NCBI RefSeq assembly: GCF_014193255.1
Contig: NZ_JACHZB010000001.1
Coordinates: 124,001 to 188,000 of the forward strand
Direction of reading: 5' to 3'
Source: Rhizobium sp. BK196
Lineage (GTDB): Bacteria; Pseudomonadota; Alphaproteobacteria; Rhizobiales; Rhizobiaceae
DNA length: 64,000 nucleotides
In this document: positions 1 to 8,529 of the stretch, in pieces
Numbering within the stretch: position 1 is the first letter of the stretch
How the letters are laid out: every line of letters begins with the position of its first letter
Translations under genes and position numbers: made by a program
The notes under the pieces: model-generated
What the model was told of the DNA's origin: nothing
Seen by the model: the letters and a program-made list of their open reading frames with translations, nothing else
Databases searched by the model: none

Positions 1-1
1 C

Positions 2-2560
2 GTCGAGAACGCGCGCGCAAAGGTGCTGACGGTTGAAAATGTCGGCAAGGTGGACATTATCGGCGCGCAGGATGAGGCGATCTATCTCGAATTCTCGACG
101 CGGAAGATCGCCGCCCTCGGGCTCGACCAGCAAGCCGTCATCGACACGCTGCAGGCGCAGAATGCCGTGACCCAGTCGGGTTTCGTCGATGCCGGTCCCG
201 AGCGCATCGCCCTGCGCGTCAGCGGTCAGTTCACGTCGGAGGAAAGCCTCAAGGCGATCAATCTTCGCGTCAACGACCGCTTCTTCCCGCTGACCGATGT
301 CGCGACGATCAAGCGCGGCTATGTCGATCCACCCTCCGCGCTGTTCCGCTACAACGGCCAGCCGGCGATCGGGCTCGCGATCGGCATGAAGACGGGTGCA
401 AACCTGCTCGAATTCGGCGAAGCGCTCGACAAGGAGATCGAGCAGGTTAAGGCAGACCTTCCCATCGGCGTGGATGTCGAGCGCGTCTCCGATCAGCCCG
501 CCGTCGTGGACGAGGCCGTGTCCGGCTTCACGCGCGCCCTGTTCGAGGCGATCGTCATCGTGCTTGCGATCAGCTTCATCAGCCTCGGCGTGCGCGCAGG
601 TCTGGTGGTAGCCATCTCCATTCCGCTGGTGCTGGCGATCACCTTCCTCGTCATGGCCTATAGCGGCATTTCCATGCAGCGTATTTCGCTCGGCGCGCTG
701 ATCATCGCCCTTGGCCTTCTGGTCGACGACGCAATGATCGCCGTGGAAATGATGGTCGCCCGCCTGGAGGTCGGCGACGACCTCAGAAAGGCGGCGACCT
801 ATGTCTACACCTCGACCGCCTTCCCGATGCTGACGGGCACGCTGGTGACGGTCGCGGGCTTCATCCCCGTCGGTCTCAACTCCAGCGCCGCCGGCGAGTT
901 CACCTTCACCCTTTTCGTGGTCATTGCCGTCTCGCTCCTGGTGTCATGGGTCGTCGCGGTCCTGTTCACGCCGCTGCTCGGCGTGACCATCCTTCCGAAG
1001 ACCATGAAATCGCATCATCAGCAGAAAGGCCGCTTTGCGCGGGTCTTCGCCTGGCTGCTCAGCCTGGCGATGCGCTGGCGCTGGATCACGATTGCCGCCA
1101 CCGTCGCAGCCTTCGCTCTTTCCATCGGCGGCATGAGCCTGGTGCAGCAGCAGTTCTTCCCCTCCTCCGACCGGCCCGAGCTGATCGTCGACTGGAACCT
1201 GCCGCAGAACAGCTCCATCTCGGAGACGAACAGGCAGATCGCGAAGTTCGAACGCGAGATGCTGACGGGCAACAAGGATGTCGACCACTGGACGAGCTAT
1301 GTCGGCCAAGGGGCTCCCCGCTTCATCCTGTCCTTCGATGTGCAGACGCCCGACGTCTCGTTCGGCCAGACCGTGATCGTCACCAAGGGGCTCGACGTTC
1401 GCGACAAGCTCAAGGGCGAATTGCAGGATTATCTGACGAAAACCTTCCCCGGAACCGACGCTTTCGTGAAGCTTCTCGACATCGGCCCGCCGGTCGGCAA
1501 GCCCGTGCAATATCGCGTCAGTGGGCCTGACATCCAGAAGGTCCGTGATATCGCCCAGCAGCTTGCCGGCATCGTCGGTCCGCATCCGCTGCTGTCAAAC
1601 ATGACCTTCGACTGGAACGAGCCATCACGCGTGGTCAAGGTCGATGTCCTCCAGGACAAGGCACGCCAGCTCGGCGTCTCGTCGCAGGACATTGCAACGG
1701 CACTCAACAGCATCGTCGAGGGATCGGCGGCCACGCAGATCAGGGACGACATCTATCTCGTCAACGTGGTCGGCCGCGCCCAGACCTCGGAGCGAGGGTC
1801 TATCGAGACGCTGCAGAACCTTCAGCTTGCCGGCGCGAACGGCAATTCCGTGCCCTTGTCCGCGGTTGCGAATTTCCACTACGAACTGGAGCAGCCGACC
1901 ATATACCGGCGGACACGCACGCCGACCATCACCATCAAGGCCGCCGTCGTCGGACCGACCCAGCCGGCGACGATCGTCGCCGAACTGCAGCCGAAAGTCG
2001 ACGAATTCCGCAAGAGCCTTCCGAGTGGCTACCGTATCGTCGACGGCGGTTCGGTCGAGGAAAGCGCCAAAGCGCAGGGACCGATCGTGGCGGTCGCACC
2101 GCTGATGCTGTTCATCATGGCGACGATCCTGATGATCCAGCTGCAAAGTTTCAGCAGGCTCTTCCTGGTCTTCGCCGTCGCACCTCTGGCGCTGATCGGT
2201 GTCGTCACGGCCCTGTTGCTCAGCAATGCGCCGCTGGGCTTCGTCGCCATCCTCGGTGTCCTGGCGCTGATCGGCATCCTGATCCGCAACTCGGTGATCC
2301 TCATCGTCCAGATCGAGCACCTTCGAAGCGAGGGCATGCCACCCTGGCAGGCCGTCATCGAAGCGACTGAGCACAGAATGCGCCCGATCATGCTGACGGC
2401 GGCTGCGGCCACACTCGCGCTGATCCCGATCTCCAGGGAGATATTCTGGGGGCCGATGGCCTACGCGATGATGGGCGGCATTGTGGTCGGCACGCTCCTG
2501 ACGCTGCTCTTCCTGCCGGCTCTCTATGTTGCCTGGTTTCGAATACCCCGCGAAGCCTGA
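2..2560 (+). CDS. RND-family efflux permease, 5' end outside window
   Basis: Inner-membrane proton-driven resistance-nodulation-division pump subunit (AcrB/MdtB-like), which would work with a periplasmic adaptor and an outer-membrane channel. The reading frame is open to the left edge, so about 853 residues are visible of a family usually near 1030; the N-terminal TM1 and part of the first porter domain are missing. A TM4-like segment near residue 240 carries the paired acidic motif LLVDDAMIAVE used in proton relay, and a hydrophobic block near residues 690-845 gives the C-terminal helices. The adaptor gene is probably upstream, off the window. Substrate cannot be inferred. Confidence 0.93.
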   Translation, partial: VENARAKVLTVENVGKVDIIGAQDEAIYLEFSTRKIAALGLDQQAVIDTLQAQNAVTQSGFVDAGPERIALRVSGQFTSEESLKAINLRVNDRFFPLTDVATIKRGYVDPPSALFRYNGQPAIGLAIGMKTGANLLEFGEALDKEIEQVKADLPIGVDVERVSDQPAVVDEAVSGFTRALFEAIVIVLAISFISLGVRAGLVVAISIPLVLAITFLVMAYSGISMQRISLGALIIALGLLVDDAMIAVEMMVARLEVGDDLRKAATYVYTSTAFPMLTGTLVTVAGFIPVGLNSSAAGEFTFTLFVVIAVSLLVSWVVAVLFTPLLGVTILPKTMKSHHQQKGRFARVFAWLLSLAMRWRWITIAATVAAFALSIGGMSLVQQQFFPSSDRPELIVDWNLPQNSSISETNRQIAKFEREMLTGNKDVDHWTSYVGQGAPRFILSFDVQTPDVSFGQTVIVTKGLDVRDKLKGELQDYLTKTFPGTDAFVKLLDIGPPVGKPVQYRVSGPDIQKVRDIAQQLAGIVGPHPLLSNMTFDWNEPSRVVKVDVLQDKARQLGVSSQDIATALNSIVEGSAATQIRDDIYLVNVVGRAQTSERGSIETLQNLQLAGANGNSVPLSAVANFHYELEQPTIYRRTRTPTITIKAAVVGPTQPATIVAELQPKVDEFRKSLPSGYRIVDGGSVEESAKAQGPIVAVAPLMLFIMATILMIQLQSFSRLFLVFAVAPLALIGVVTALLLSNAPLGFVAILGVLALIGILIRNSVILIVQIEHLRSEGMPPWQAVIEATEHRMRPIMLTAAAATLALIPISREIFWGPMAYAMMGGIVVGTLLTLLFLPALYVAWFRIPREA

Positions 2561-2620
2561 CAACGTCGGGCCCGTCCGGATCATTCCGGGCGGGTCATGT
2601 CCCACTGACGAGATGAACGG

Positions 2621-3913
2621 ATGCCACAGGTTGGACGAACAGCCTTTGCCGGCAGCAGCTGTCTGGTTGCCAGCTTGCCGCGCGCATTGACCTCATTCGC
2701 TGTCAAGCGATCGTGCCTTTCAGCCCTGATGGCTCTCTCGGTATTGGGGGGGTGTGCAGGACGACTGGAGAATGTTCTCCAGCCGCTCGCAACCGCGGGG
2801 CCAGGCACGAGCACGGTGGACATGCTGGTGGCAACCACCCGCCAGCCGACCGACAAGCCGGGCGAACTTTACTCCGGCGAGCGGGGAACGGCGATTTCTC
2901 TCAACGACATCGTCGTTTCCATTCCTCCGGATCGAAACCGCAAAGTCGGCGAGGTACAATGGCCCTCGCATGTGCCGGCCGATCCCGAAAAGGAGTTCGC
3001 CGTCCTGAAGGTCGGCGAGATGCCGACAGAGCGCAAGATCTTTGAATGGTTCAACAAGAAGCGCAATGCGAAGCGGCAGGTCGTCATTTTCGTGCATGGC
3101 TTCAACAATACCTACGCCGATGCCGTCTTTCGCTTCGCGCAGATCACCCATGATTCCGGAACGGATGCTGCCCCGATCCTCTTCACCTGGCCCTCGCGCG
3201 CCAATGTCTTCGACTATCTCTACGACAAGGAGAGCACGAATTTCTCACGCCGCGCGCTGGAGGATCTGATCCTGCAGGCTGCCAGAAGCCCTGACGTCGG
3301 CGAAGTGACGATTCTTGCTCATTCCATGGGATCCTGGCTGACCGCCGAGGCACTACGCGGGGTTGCCATGCGCAACAAGACGATCCCGGCCAAAGTGAAG
3401 AACGTTATCCTGGCCTCGCCTGACATCGATATCGATGTCTTTCGCCGGCAGATGATCGAGATGGGGCCGCAACGCCCGCATTTCACGATCTTTTCGTCGA
3501 CGAGGGATAAGGCGCTGCAGGTTTCGCAATGGCTCTCCGGCGGCGTCACGCGCGTCGGCGGCTTCGATTCGACACCCTACGCCGCGGATCTGGATAAGCT
3601 CGGAGTGACCGTCATCGATACGAGCGCCGTCAAAGCGGACGACGCATTGGGCCATAATACCTTCGCCGATAACAGGGACATGGTCCAGTTGCTTGGACGG
3701 CGGCTGGCAGGACAGTCTCTGGATACCGGAAAGGCCTCGATCGCGGACCAGGTGGGCATGGCCGCCGTTCGAACGGCCGACCTAGCGGGATCAGCAGCAA
3801 AGATTGCGGTCGTCGCTCCGATGTCGATCATCAGCAATGATGCGAAACAGGTGTTGAAACACCAATTTTCCTCGGGGCCGCAGCCGATCGTCGATGGGAA
3901 AATTTCATATTAG
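2621..3913 (+). CDS. alpha/beta hydrolase of the DUF900 type, probable lipoprotein
   Basis: A 430-residue protein with a lipobox-like LGGC (Cys about residue 45) followed by a hydrolase domain. HGFNNTYADA near residue 158 supplies the oxyanion region and AHSMGSW near 234 the nucleophile elbow, both typical of DUF900 proteins. The first 22 or so residues fit poorly in front of a lipoprotein signal. A TTG at about 2687 would give MTSFAVKRSCLSALMALSVL, a cleaner type II signal, so the true start may lie there. Follows the RND gene by 60 bp on the same strand and could be cotranscribed. Substrate unknown. Confidence 0.85.
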   Translation: MPQVGRTAFAGSSCLVASLPRALTSFAVKRSCLSALMALSVLGGCAGRLENVLQPLATAGPGTSTVDMLVATTRQPTDKPGELYSGERGTAISLNDIVVSIPPDRNRKVGEVQWPSHVPADPEKEFAVLKVGEMPTERKIFEWFNKKRNAKRQVVIFVHGFNNTYADAVFRFAQITHDSGTDAAPILFTWPSRANVFDYLYDKESTNFSRRALEDLILQAARSPDVGEVTILAHSMGSWLTAEALRGVAMRNKTIPAKVKNVILASPDIDIDVFRRQMIEMGPQRPHFTIFSSTRDKALQVSQWLSGGVTRVGGFDSTPYAADLDKLGVTVIDTSAVKADDALGHNTFADNRDMVQLLGRRLAGQSLDTGKASIADQVGMAAVRTADLAGSAAKIAVVAPMSIISNDAKQVLKHQFSSGPQPIVDGKISY

Positions 3914-3936
3914 CCTTGGAGCACCATTTGGCTCCG

Positions 3937-4032
3937 CTAGCGGCCGACAGCCGCCCTCGGTTTCTCAAGCGCCTCCCGCACCCCGCCCGCGCACCTGCTC
4001 CGGAAGGCCGAGCACCGGGCGCGGCAGGCCTT
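3937..4032 (-). pseudogene. fragment of the 3' end of a DapA-like gene
   Basis: Read on the minus strand this stretch ends in TAG and spells RPVLGLPE, then after a one-base shift VREALEK and a close variant of the last residues of the intact DapA-like gene that ends at 6244. The DNA match includes a run of 22 identical bases, with roughly 80 percent identity overall by eye. An extra C in a run of Cs breaks the frame. It lies in the same orientation as the intact gene, so the LysR/SRPBCC/SDR block between them is bracketed by a direct repeat. Confidence 0.75.
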
Positions 4033-4043
4033 CGAGTGCGCGG

Positions 4044-4943
4044 TCAGGCGATATAGGCAGCCAGTTCGTCCGGCGTGCCCATCGGAAAAGCCGCTTTCAG
4101 ATAGTCGAGAAAGGCGGATACGCGCGTGCTCAGCAGCCGCCGCGAAGGATAAAGCGTCCAGAGCGCGATCTCCGGCACGTCGGCATCTCCCCAGTGAATC
4201 AGCGAGCCGGCAGCAAGATCGCCACTGACGAGCGAGATCGGAAGGCGGGCAGCCCCCAATCCCATGCGCACCGCGTCACGCACCATTGTCAGCGACGACA
4301 GCCTGAGCACTGTGTCCACGGCAATGTCCGACCGGCCGCCCGCTCGCCTGACATGCCAGACGGCGGTCTGATCGCCCGCTCCGCGCACGACGGCCGGAAC
4401 CACCGAACCATCTGTCGGCCGCACAACAGCCGGGCTCGCCACGACTACCAGACGGTCACGCAGGAAGATCCGCCCGACGAGGCTCTCATCCGGATCCGGA
4501 TTGACCCGGATCACCAGGTCGTAGCCTTCCTCCACCATGTCGACGGCCCGGTCTTCCGTCGTCACCTCGAGCCGCACGTCGGGATAGGCAAGCGCGAAAC
4601 CGGCGGCGAGCTTGCCCATTGCCGTCTGCGAAAACAGGAGCGGCGCACTGATCCGCAGCCTGCCGCGCGGCTTGTCCGCACCGGAGGCGATCGCAGCAGC
4701 CGTCTCGTCGAGCTCGGTCAGCAGAGCACCGGTGCGCTCGTAAAGCGCCCGCCCCTCCTCCGTCAGCTTCAGGACACGCGCCCCACGCTCGAAGAGACGC
4801 AGGTCGAGGCTTGCCTCCAGCTCCGCAACCCGGCGCGAGAGCGTCGCCTTCGGACGTCCGGCGGCACGGGCGGCGCGACCGAACCCGCCATGGCGGGCAA
4901 CGAGATTGAAATCGGCAAGCGCAAGCAGGTCCATATGTTCCAC
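4044..4943 (-). CDS. LysR-family transcriptional regulator
   Basis: A 299-residue protein with an N-terminal winged helix (residues about 5-63, FNLVARHGGFGRAARAAGRP then SRRVAELEASLDLRLFERG) and a substrate-binding domain of the usual length. It is divergent from the SRPBCC and SDR genes starting at 5041, with 97 bp between. By the usual LysR arrangement it probably controls these and itself. The effector is unknown. A small inverted repeat at 4955-4972 may be its site. Confidence 0.93.
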   Translation of the reverse strand: MEHMDLLALADFNLVARHGGFGRAARAAGRPKATLSRRVAELEASLDLRLFERGARVLKLTEEGRALYERTGALLTELDETAAAIASGADKPRGRLRISAPLLFSQTAMGKLAAGFALAYPDVRLEVTTEDRAVDMVEEGYDLVIRVNPDPDESLVGRIFLRDRLVVVASPAVVRPTDGSVVPAVVRGAGDQTAVWHVRRAGGRSDIAVDTVLRLSSLTMVRDAVRMGLGAARLPISLVSGDLAAGSLIHWGDADVPEIALWTLYPSRRLLSTRVSAFLDYLKAAFPMGTPDELAAYIA

Positions 4944-4954
4944 TCATGAGACGA

Positions 4955-4972
4955 ACTGTCCAGATTAACAGT
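4955..4972. promoter_or_regulatory. possible LysR operator
   Basis: ACTGT-N8-ACAGT inverted repeat in the 97-bp divergent region between the LysR gene and the SRPBCC gene. Position and symmetry suit a LysR box, but the arms are only 5 bp. Confidence 0.3.
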
Positions 4973-5040
4973 CTACCGGACCATTTCTGAACCACGCATC
5001 TTGAGGATGTCAAGCAACCCAATACGAGAAGGAAAAGACG

Positions 5041-5514
5041 ATGATCTATTCAACTGCGACTGTTCCGGTCAATCCGGAAGGCGAGATCCCGCTTACCCGC
5101 GCCGAGGCATGGCAGGGCCTTGTCCTCAAGGCCCGCGATGCCCGCCTGTTCCTGCCGCCCAACCTTTGCACGGCTTGCGACGTGGTGGAAGAAAGCGCCA
5201 CCCACATCGTGCGCGAGGCGACGATCGCCGGACAGGACCTGCGCGAAATCATAACTTTCGAGCCGGAAAGCAAAGTCACCTTCTTCCAGGCCACAGGGCC
5301 GCGCGAAGGCGCGATCGTCAACGAACTGTTCGAGGACGAGCAAGGCGCGCTGCAACTGCGCTTCTATTGCTACCTCGGCCTGCGCGGCAGGGAGCCGAAC
5401 GGGCCGGAGGAACAGGCCGAACAGGCCTGGACGGATGGCGAGAAGGGCTACAGGAGCGCCCTTCTTTCGACGCTGAAACGCACCCGCGAACTGCTCGCAG
5501 CGGGCAATCTCTGA
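5041..5514 (+). CDS. SRPBCC-fold protein, AtaL/DUF1857-like
   Basis: A 157-residue soluble protein beginning MIYSTATVPVNP, without signal peptide or membrane segment. The layout, a START-like fold beginning with a vinyl-type beta strand, a central ITFEPESKVTF strand and a long C-terminal helix ending LKRTRELLAAG, matches AtaL-like SRPBCC proteins, which bind small hydrophobic ligands and whose reaction is mostly unknown. The start is supported by AAGGAAAAG just upstream. The SDR gene follows 66 bp downstream, and the divergent LysR gene probably controls both. Confidence 0.75.
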   Translation: MIYSTATVPVNPEGEIPLTRAEAWQGLVLKARDARLFLPPNLCTACDVVEESATHIVREATIAGQDLREIITFEPESKVTFFQATGPREGAIVNELFEDEQGALQLRFYCYLGLRGREPNGPEEQAEQAWTDGEKGYRSALLSTLKRTRELLAAGNL

Positions 5515-5580
5515 TCATCAACCGGAAGCGACGGGACGGCCTGAAATCGGGCGTCCCGCTTTGTGAAAAGGAACGAAGCC

Positions 5581-6234
5581 ATGAGCACTATTGAAACCGA
5601 TCACCCGAAAATCCTGATCCTCGGCGCGACCGGGCCGACCGGCCGCCTGATCGTCTCTGAGGCGCTGGCGCGCGGCTACGACGTGACAGCGCTCGTGCGC
5701 TCGCCCGAAAAGGCCGCCGATGTCAGGGGCGCCAAACTCGTTGTCGGAGATGCGCGCGACGAAAAGGTCTTGCGCCAGGCGCTGGAAGGCCGCGACGCCG
5801 TCATCAGCGCGCTCGGCACGCCCGCAAGCCCCTTCCGCGAGGTCACGATGCTGTCGACCGCAACCCGCGCACTCGTCAATGCCATGGCGGCCGAGCACAT
5901 CTCCCGCCTCGTCTGCATCACCGGCATCGGCGCGGGCGACAGCGCCGGGCATGGCGGCTTCCTGTTCGACAAGCTGATTTTCCCGCTTCTCCTCAAGAAG
6001 GTCTATGCCGACAAGAACCGGCAGGAAGCGATCGTGAGAGACAGCGGCCTCGACTGGACCCTGGTGCGTCCCTCACTTTTGAACAACAAGGCCGGTGATG
6101 CACCGGTCCGTGCCCTCACCGACCTCTCGGGGTTTCATGGCGGCAGCATTGCGCGGGCGGCCGTCGCAGCCTTCGTTCTCGACCAGCTGCATCAGGACCG
6201 CTGGCTGCACCAGGCCCCGCTGATCACGCAGTGA
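5581..6234 (+). CDS. NAD(P)-binding SDR-like protein (NmrA/SDR a5 type)
   Basis: A 217-residue atypical short-chain dehydrogenase. The Rossmann dinucleotide motif is LILGATGPTGRLI near residues 11-23, and LVRSPEKA follows the second strand as in NADP-preferring members. No YxxxK catalytic pair is evident, as is common in the NmrA/BVR-B-like subgroup. The start at 5581 is chosen because AAAGGAACGAAG precedes it; an ATG 18 bases upstream lacks such a site. The stop lies 10 bp from the converging DapA-like gene. It probably reduces a quinone or flavin-type compound or acts as a redox sensor. Confidence 0.85.
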   Translation: MSTIETDHPKILILGATGPTGRLIVSEALARGYDVTALVRSPEKAADVRGAKLVVGDARDEKVLRQALEGRDAVISALGTPASPFREVTMLSTATRALVNAMAAEHISRLVCITGIGAGDSAGHGGFLFDKLIFPLLLKKVYADKNRQEAIVRDSGLDWTLVRPSLLNNKAGDAPVRALTDLSGFHGGSIARAAVAAFVLDQLHQDRWLHQAPLITQ

Positions 6235-6243
6235 GCAGCGGCT

Positions 6244-7146
6244 TTAGCGGCAGACAGCCGCTCCCAGTTTCTCAAGCGCCTCCCGCACCCGCCCACGCGC
6301 GGCTTCCGGAAGGCCAAGCACCGGCCGCGGCGGAGCAAACCTGCCGAGGCCGAGGAGATCGGCAAGGCTGTACATGACACGGAAACTGCCGAATTCCTTG
6401 AACAGCGCCCAGAGCGGCGCAAAGGCTTCGTCGATGCGCGCCGCCTCGGCTGCATCGCCTGCCTGCGCGGCCCGCGTCAGTTTCAACGCCTCGGCGGGCA
6501 GAAGGCCGGCAACCACGCTGTACCAGCCGTCGGCCCCTGCCGTGAGCGCATCGGCAGCACCCCAGTCGCCGCTATAGCCGACCGCGAAACCGTCAGGCGT
6601 CACTGCCCGGAGACTTGCGATTTCGGCGGCGAAATCGCCCTTGGCCGGCAGCGGCATCTTCATCGCCTTGACGGTGCCGAGCCTGGAAAGGCGGGCGATC
6701 AGCTCAATACTGAACGTGAATTTCGTCGTGCCCGGATTATTGTAGATGCAGAGCGGCAGCTGGCCGGCATCGGCGACGGCGGCAAAGTGCTCGTAGACTT
6801 CGTCATCGGTCAGCGGCGTATAGGAGACCGGCGCCAGCAGCAGGCCGTCCGCCCCGAGCTCCCGCGCATCGCTGGCAAGCGCCTGCGCCTCGTCCGTCCT
6901 GAGCGCCCCGACGCCGACTATGACGGGGATCTTGCCGCCGACCGTGGACATGGCCGTTTCCACCGCACGACGCCGCTCTTGGCGCGACAGGAAAGCATAG
7001 GCGCCGGTGCTGCCGAGCAGGCCGATGGAATCCGCGCCCGCGGCCTGGATGCGGTCAAGCAGCGTGGCGAGCGCGGCGGTATCGACGACACCCGAAGGAT
7101 CGGCCGGCGTGATCGGAAAGGCGGAAAGACCATGAAAAAGCGGCAT
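6244..7146 (-). CDS. dihydrodipicolinate synthase family aldolase/lyase
   Basis: A 300-residue class I aldolase-type TIM barrel. The Schiff-base lysine is likely in TVKAMKMP (about residue 160) and the substrate tyrosine in CIYNNPGTT (about 135). The N-terminal pyruvate-binding loop reads GSTGAY instead of the common GTTGE, so the substrate is probably not that of true DapA. It is the last gene of a probable three-gene run after two LysE/ArgO exporters (13 bp from the preceding stop), and is not the housekeeping lysine enzyme on context. A broken copy of its 3' end lies at 3937-4032. Confidence 0.88.
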   Translation of the reverse strand: MPLFHGLSAFPITPADPSGVVDTAALATLLDRIQAAGADSIGLLGSTGAYAFLSRQERRRAVETAMSTVGGKIPVIVGVGALRTDEAQALASDARELGADGLLLAPVSYTPLTDDEVYEHFAAVADAGQLPLCIYNNPGTTKFTFSIELIARLSRLGTVKAMKMPLPAKGDFAAEIASLRAVTPDGFAVGYSGDWGAADALTAGADGWYSVVAGLLPAEALKLTRAAQAGDAAEAARIDEAFAPLWALFKEFGSFRVMYSLADLLGLGRFAPPRPVLGLPEAARGRVREALEKLGAAVCR

Positions 7147-7159
7147 CTGGAATATCCTT

Positions 7160-7792
7160 TTATGCGCGTGACAGCAGGAGCTTCATGCCGGCCGCCCCGA
7201 AGACGAGCGCCAGCGTGCCCTCGATCCACCGGCGCGCATGGCGATACATGCGCACCATCGGCGCGGTGGAAAAGACCAGCGCATAACCGCAGAAGATCGT
7301 GACACTGAGAATGGCGCAGCCCGCAAGGATGATGGCGACCGTCGTCGGCGTCGCGCCGGGACCGAGACCGAGCGTCATGGTCGCGATCCAGCCGAGCAGC
7401 GCTTTCGGGTTGGTCAGATGCATCAAGAGCCCGCGGCGATAGAGGCTGAAGCCCGAAGCCCTGACGGCATCGAGCGTCCTGCCCTGCTTCTCGTCGGAGG
7501 TCATGGCCGATTTGCCGGCCTTGTAGGCGAGGAACATGAGGTAGAGACCGCCGAAGACCTTCAGGATGATGAGCGCCTGGGCATATTGCGCCAGAATGGC
7601 CGAGATTCCCGTCGCTGCCATCGAGCCCCAGAAGAGCGAGCCGCTGACGACACCGGCCGCGATCATCAGCGCCGGCTGGCGGCCCTGGTGCATTGCGACG
7701 CCCATGATGCGCATGTTGCTGGGACCGGGGCTGGCTGCGGCGATGATATAGGCGGTGAAGACGAGGGCAAGGTGATGCGGATCGAATGACAT
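7160..7792 (-). CDS. LysE/RhtB-family amino-acid exporter
   Basis: A 210-residue inner-membrane protein with about six hydrophobic segments. The N-terminal signature AAASPGPSNMRIMGVAM near residues 17-33 and NPKALLGWIA near 128 are typical of RhtB/LysE translocators. It lies 28 bp downstream of the ArgO-like gene and 13 bp before the DapA-like gene, so the three are probably one transcript divergent from the ArgP-like regulator. Expected to export an amino acid or related small metabolite. Confidence 0.9.
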   Translation of the reverse strand: MSFDPHHLALVFTAYIIAAASPGPSNMRIMGVAMHQGRQPALMIAAGVVSGSLFWGSMAATGISAILAQYAQALIILKVFGGLYLMFLAYKAGKSAMTSDEKQGRTLDAVRASGFSLYRRGLLMHLTNPKALLGWIATMTLGLGPGATPTTVAIILAGCAILSVTIFCGYALVFSTAPMVRMYRHARRWIEGTLALVFGAAGMKLLLSRA

Positions 7793-7820
7793 TCTGATTT
7801 TCCTGAAATGCGCGCAGCCG

Positions 7821-8429
7821 TCACATGCCGTTCAGGAGCTTGAACGCGATCAGCCACATCACGAAGGCGATGACGGTTTCGAGAATGCGCCAGGAAGCCG
7901 GCCGTGAAAAGATGGGGCGAAGCCAGGCGGCACCATATCCCAATGAAAAAAAGAACAGGAAGGAACCGGTTACGGCGCCTGCGGCAAAACCCGCCTGATG
8001 GCCGGCAAAGCGCGTCGAGACCGTGCCGAGCAGGATCACCGTATCGAGATAGACATGCGGATTGAGCCAGGTCAGCGCCAAGCACATGGCCATGGTCCTG
8101 CCGAAGCCCGCCCCCGCCCCGTTTGAAACCTGTAACGCACCCGAAGACCTGACCGCCGAATAGAGGCTTTTTGCCCCATACCAGATGAGGAATGCCGCCC
8201 CGCCATACCGCATGAGCGGATCGAGCCAGGGCATGAGATCCACCACCTGTTTCAGGCTGGTGACACCGATGACGATCAGAATTGCATCCGAGAGAGCACA
8301 GGCGAGGCACACCGCGAAAACATATTCGTTGCGCAGGCCCTGGCGCAGGATAAAGGCGTTCTGCGCGCCGATCGCCACGATCAGGCTGAGACCGACGGTC
8401 ATGCCGGTGAAATAGGTCGAGATGTCCAT
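7821..8429 (-). CDS. argO: LysE/ArgO-type basic amino-acid exporter
   Basis: A 202-residue multi-span protein. The segment IVAIGAQNAFILRQGL near residues 18-33 and LTWLNPHVYLDTVILLG near 120 are the hallmark regions of ArgO/LysE. In E. coli and Corynebacterium relatives export arginine and lysine under control of ArgP/LysG. Here a LysR protein closely resembling ArgP is divergent, 100 bp away, which strongly supports the assignment. First gene of the minus-strand run with a second exporter and a DapA-like enzyme. Confidence 0.9.
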   Translation of the reverse strand: MDISTYFTGMTVGLSLIVAIGAQNAFILRQGLRNEYVFAVCLACALSDAILIVIGVTSLKQVVDLMPWLDPLMRYGGAAFLIWYGAKSLYSAVRSSGALQVSNGAGAGFGRTMAMCLALTWLNPHVYLDTVILLGTVSTRFAGHQAGFAAGAVTGSFLFFFSLGYGAAWLRPIFSRPASWRILETVIAFVMWLIAFKLLNGM

Positions 8430-8493
8430 GATATCAGAGGTTTCCGTCGCGGTGTTGAGACGCTCCGTAGACGGATCGACTGGATTAGGCTAA

Positions 8494-8516
8494 TTAATCA
8501 TCCTTACGTGAATTAA
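8494..8516. promoter_or_regulatory. possible ArgP-like operator
   Basis: TTAAT-N13-ATTAA inverted repeat in the 100-bp AT-rich interval between argO and the divergent ArgP-like regulator. Symmetric, with a T-N11-A core as expected for LysR proteins. It ends 13 bases before the regulator's start codon, so it would also suit autoregulation. Confidence 0.4.
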
Positions 8517-8529
8517 GAGCAGCTTATCC

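Noticed and set aside
3894-4949. 351-aa plus-strand frame
   Set aside because: Antisense to the LysR gene at 4044-4943 and of abnormal composition.
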